From the NCBI GenBank assembly GCA_027046415.1, contig JALTYW010000038.1:1-5359 (forward strand): a DNA stretch of 5,359 nt, in the 5' to 3' direction. Of this stretch, positions 5,032 to 5,359 are shown in pieces (the stretch's first letter is position 1; each line of letters opens with the position of its first letter). Origin of the DNA: Sulfurovum sp. GTDB lineage: Bacteria; Campylobacterota; Campylobacteria; Campylobacterales; Sulfurovaceae. The translations under genes and the position numbers were made by a program. The notes beneath the pieces were generated by a model. The model had not been told where the DNA came from. It did not search any database and saw only the letters and a list, made by a program, of their open reading frames with translations.

Positions 5032-5359
5032 ATGATTGACAACAATACGATGATGCAGCGTGATCTTGAGGTGATATGGCACCCGTGTACACAGATGAAA
5101 GACCACGAAACGCTGCCGCTTGTTCCGATACGTTCGGGCAGGGGAGTCTATCTGTACGATTTCGAAGGCAACAGTTATATCGATGCAGTCAGTTCATGGT
5201 GGGTCAACCTCTTTGGGCATGCCAATGCGCGTATCAATGCACGGGTAAAAGCACAGCTTGACACACTTGAACATGTTTTGCTTGCCGGTTTTACCCATGA
5301 ACCTGCGGTAGAGCTGGCACACAAGCTTGTCAACCTGACACCAGAAACACTGAAAAAAG
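5032..5359 (+). CDS. bioA: Adenosylmethionine-8-amino-7-oxononanoate aminotransferase (BioA), N-terminal fragment
   Basis: BioA is a cytoplasmic PLP-dependent class III aminotransferase of biotin synthesis. It turns 8-amino-7-oxononanoate (KAPA) into 7,8-diaminononanoate (DAPA), usually with S-adenosylmethionine as amino donor. The first 109 codons are present and open to the right edge. They show the BioA signature IWHPCTQMKDHE (15-26), then PLVPIRSGRGVYLYDFEG, and AVSSWWVNLFGH (52-63) with the Trp56-Trp57 pair that lines the substrate pocket (Trp52-Trp53 in E. coli), then HVLLAGFTHEPAVELA (81-96). Cys19 stands where E. coli BioA has Tyr17. The PLP-binding lysine lies beyond the window. It is transcribed away from the division operon, and a bioA homologue also sits beside this operon in H. 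pylori (from memory). Family call is firm; the amino donor is not certain. Confidence 0.95.
   Translation, partial: MIDNNTMMQRDLEVIWHPCTQMKDHETLPLVPIRSGRGVYLYDFEGNSYIDAVSSWWVNLFGHANARINARVKAQLDTLEHVLLAGFTHEPAVELAHKLVNLTPETLKK

Noticed and set aside
1..5359. Search by eye for tRNA, rRNA, CRISPR repeats, insertion sequences, phage or defence genes
   Set aside because: None seen. The window is almost fully occupied by conserved housekeeping genes, and gaps are at most about 125 bases.

Overview
The window looks like chromosomal DNA from a Campylobacterota (epsilonproteobacterial) bacterium, most likely a free-living Sulfurovum/Sulfurimonas-type organism. Three things point there. The block bioA - membrane-anchored SurA/PpiD-like protein - ftsA - ftsZ matches the order I recall in Helicobacter pylori (HP0976-HP0979), and its last three genes match Campylobacter jejuni (Cj0694-Cj0696). 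The pair UPF0323 lipoprotein - glutathionylspermidine-synthase-like gene matches C. jejuni Cj0371-Cj0372. The promoters look like T-rich stretches followed by an extended -10. These comparisons are from memory, not from a search.

Layout, right to left on the minus strand: a periplasm-facing foldase-like protein (3455-4933), ftsA (2079-3458) and ftsZ (885-2045) form a tight operon. The foldase and ftsA share a TTGA stop/start overlap, and ftsA and ftsZ are 33 bases apart. A gap of 123 bases follows (762-884). It holds a 31-base polypyrimidine tract in the ftsZ 3' end, a perfect hairpin, and a good promoter for the next unit. That unit is a UPF0323-type lipoprotein gene (180-761), followed after 2 bases by the 5' end of a glutathionylspermidine-synthase-like ATP-grasp gene (177 to the window edge). 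On the other side, bioA starts at 5032 on the plus strand and runs off the right edge. The 98-base divergent region between bioA and the foldase gene carries overlapping -10-like elements on both strands.

Functionally, FtsA anchors FtsZ filaments to the membrane, and the foldase is likely made at the same time to help fold exported envelope proteins. The lipoprotein/ATP-grasp pair is the least understood part. The lipoprotein has a glycine zipper, a tail with no acidic residues, and a C-terminal Gly-Gly. Its neighbour belongs to a family whose known reaction joins a C-terminal glycine carboxylate to an amine. I offer this as the most interesting testable hypothesis here. The rest is a conventional, well-conserved housekeeping region. 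I see no mobile elements, tRNA or rRNA genes, CRISPR arrays or evidence of recent transfer.
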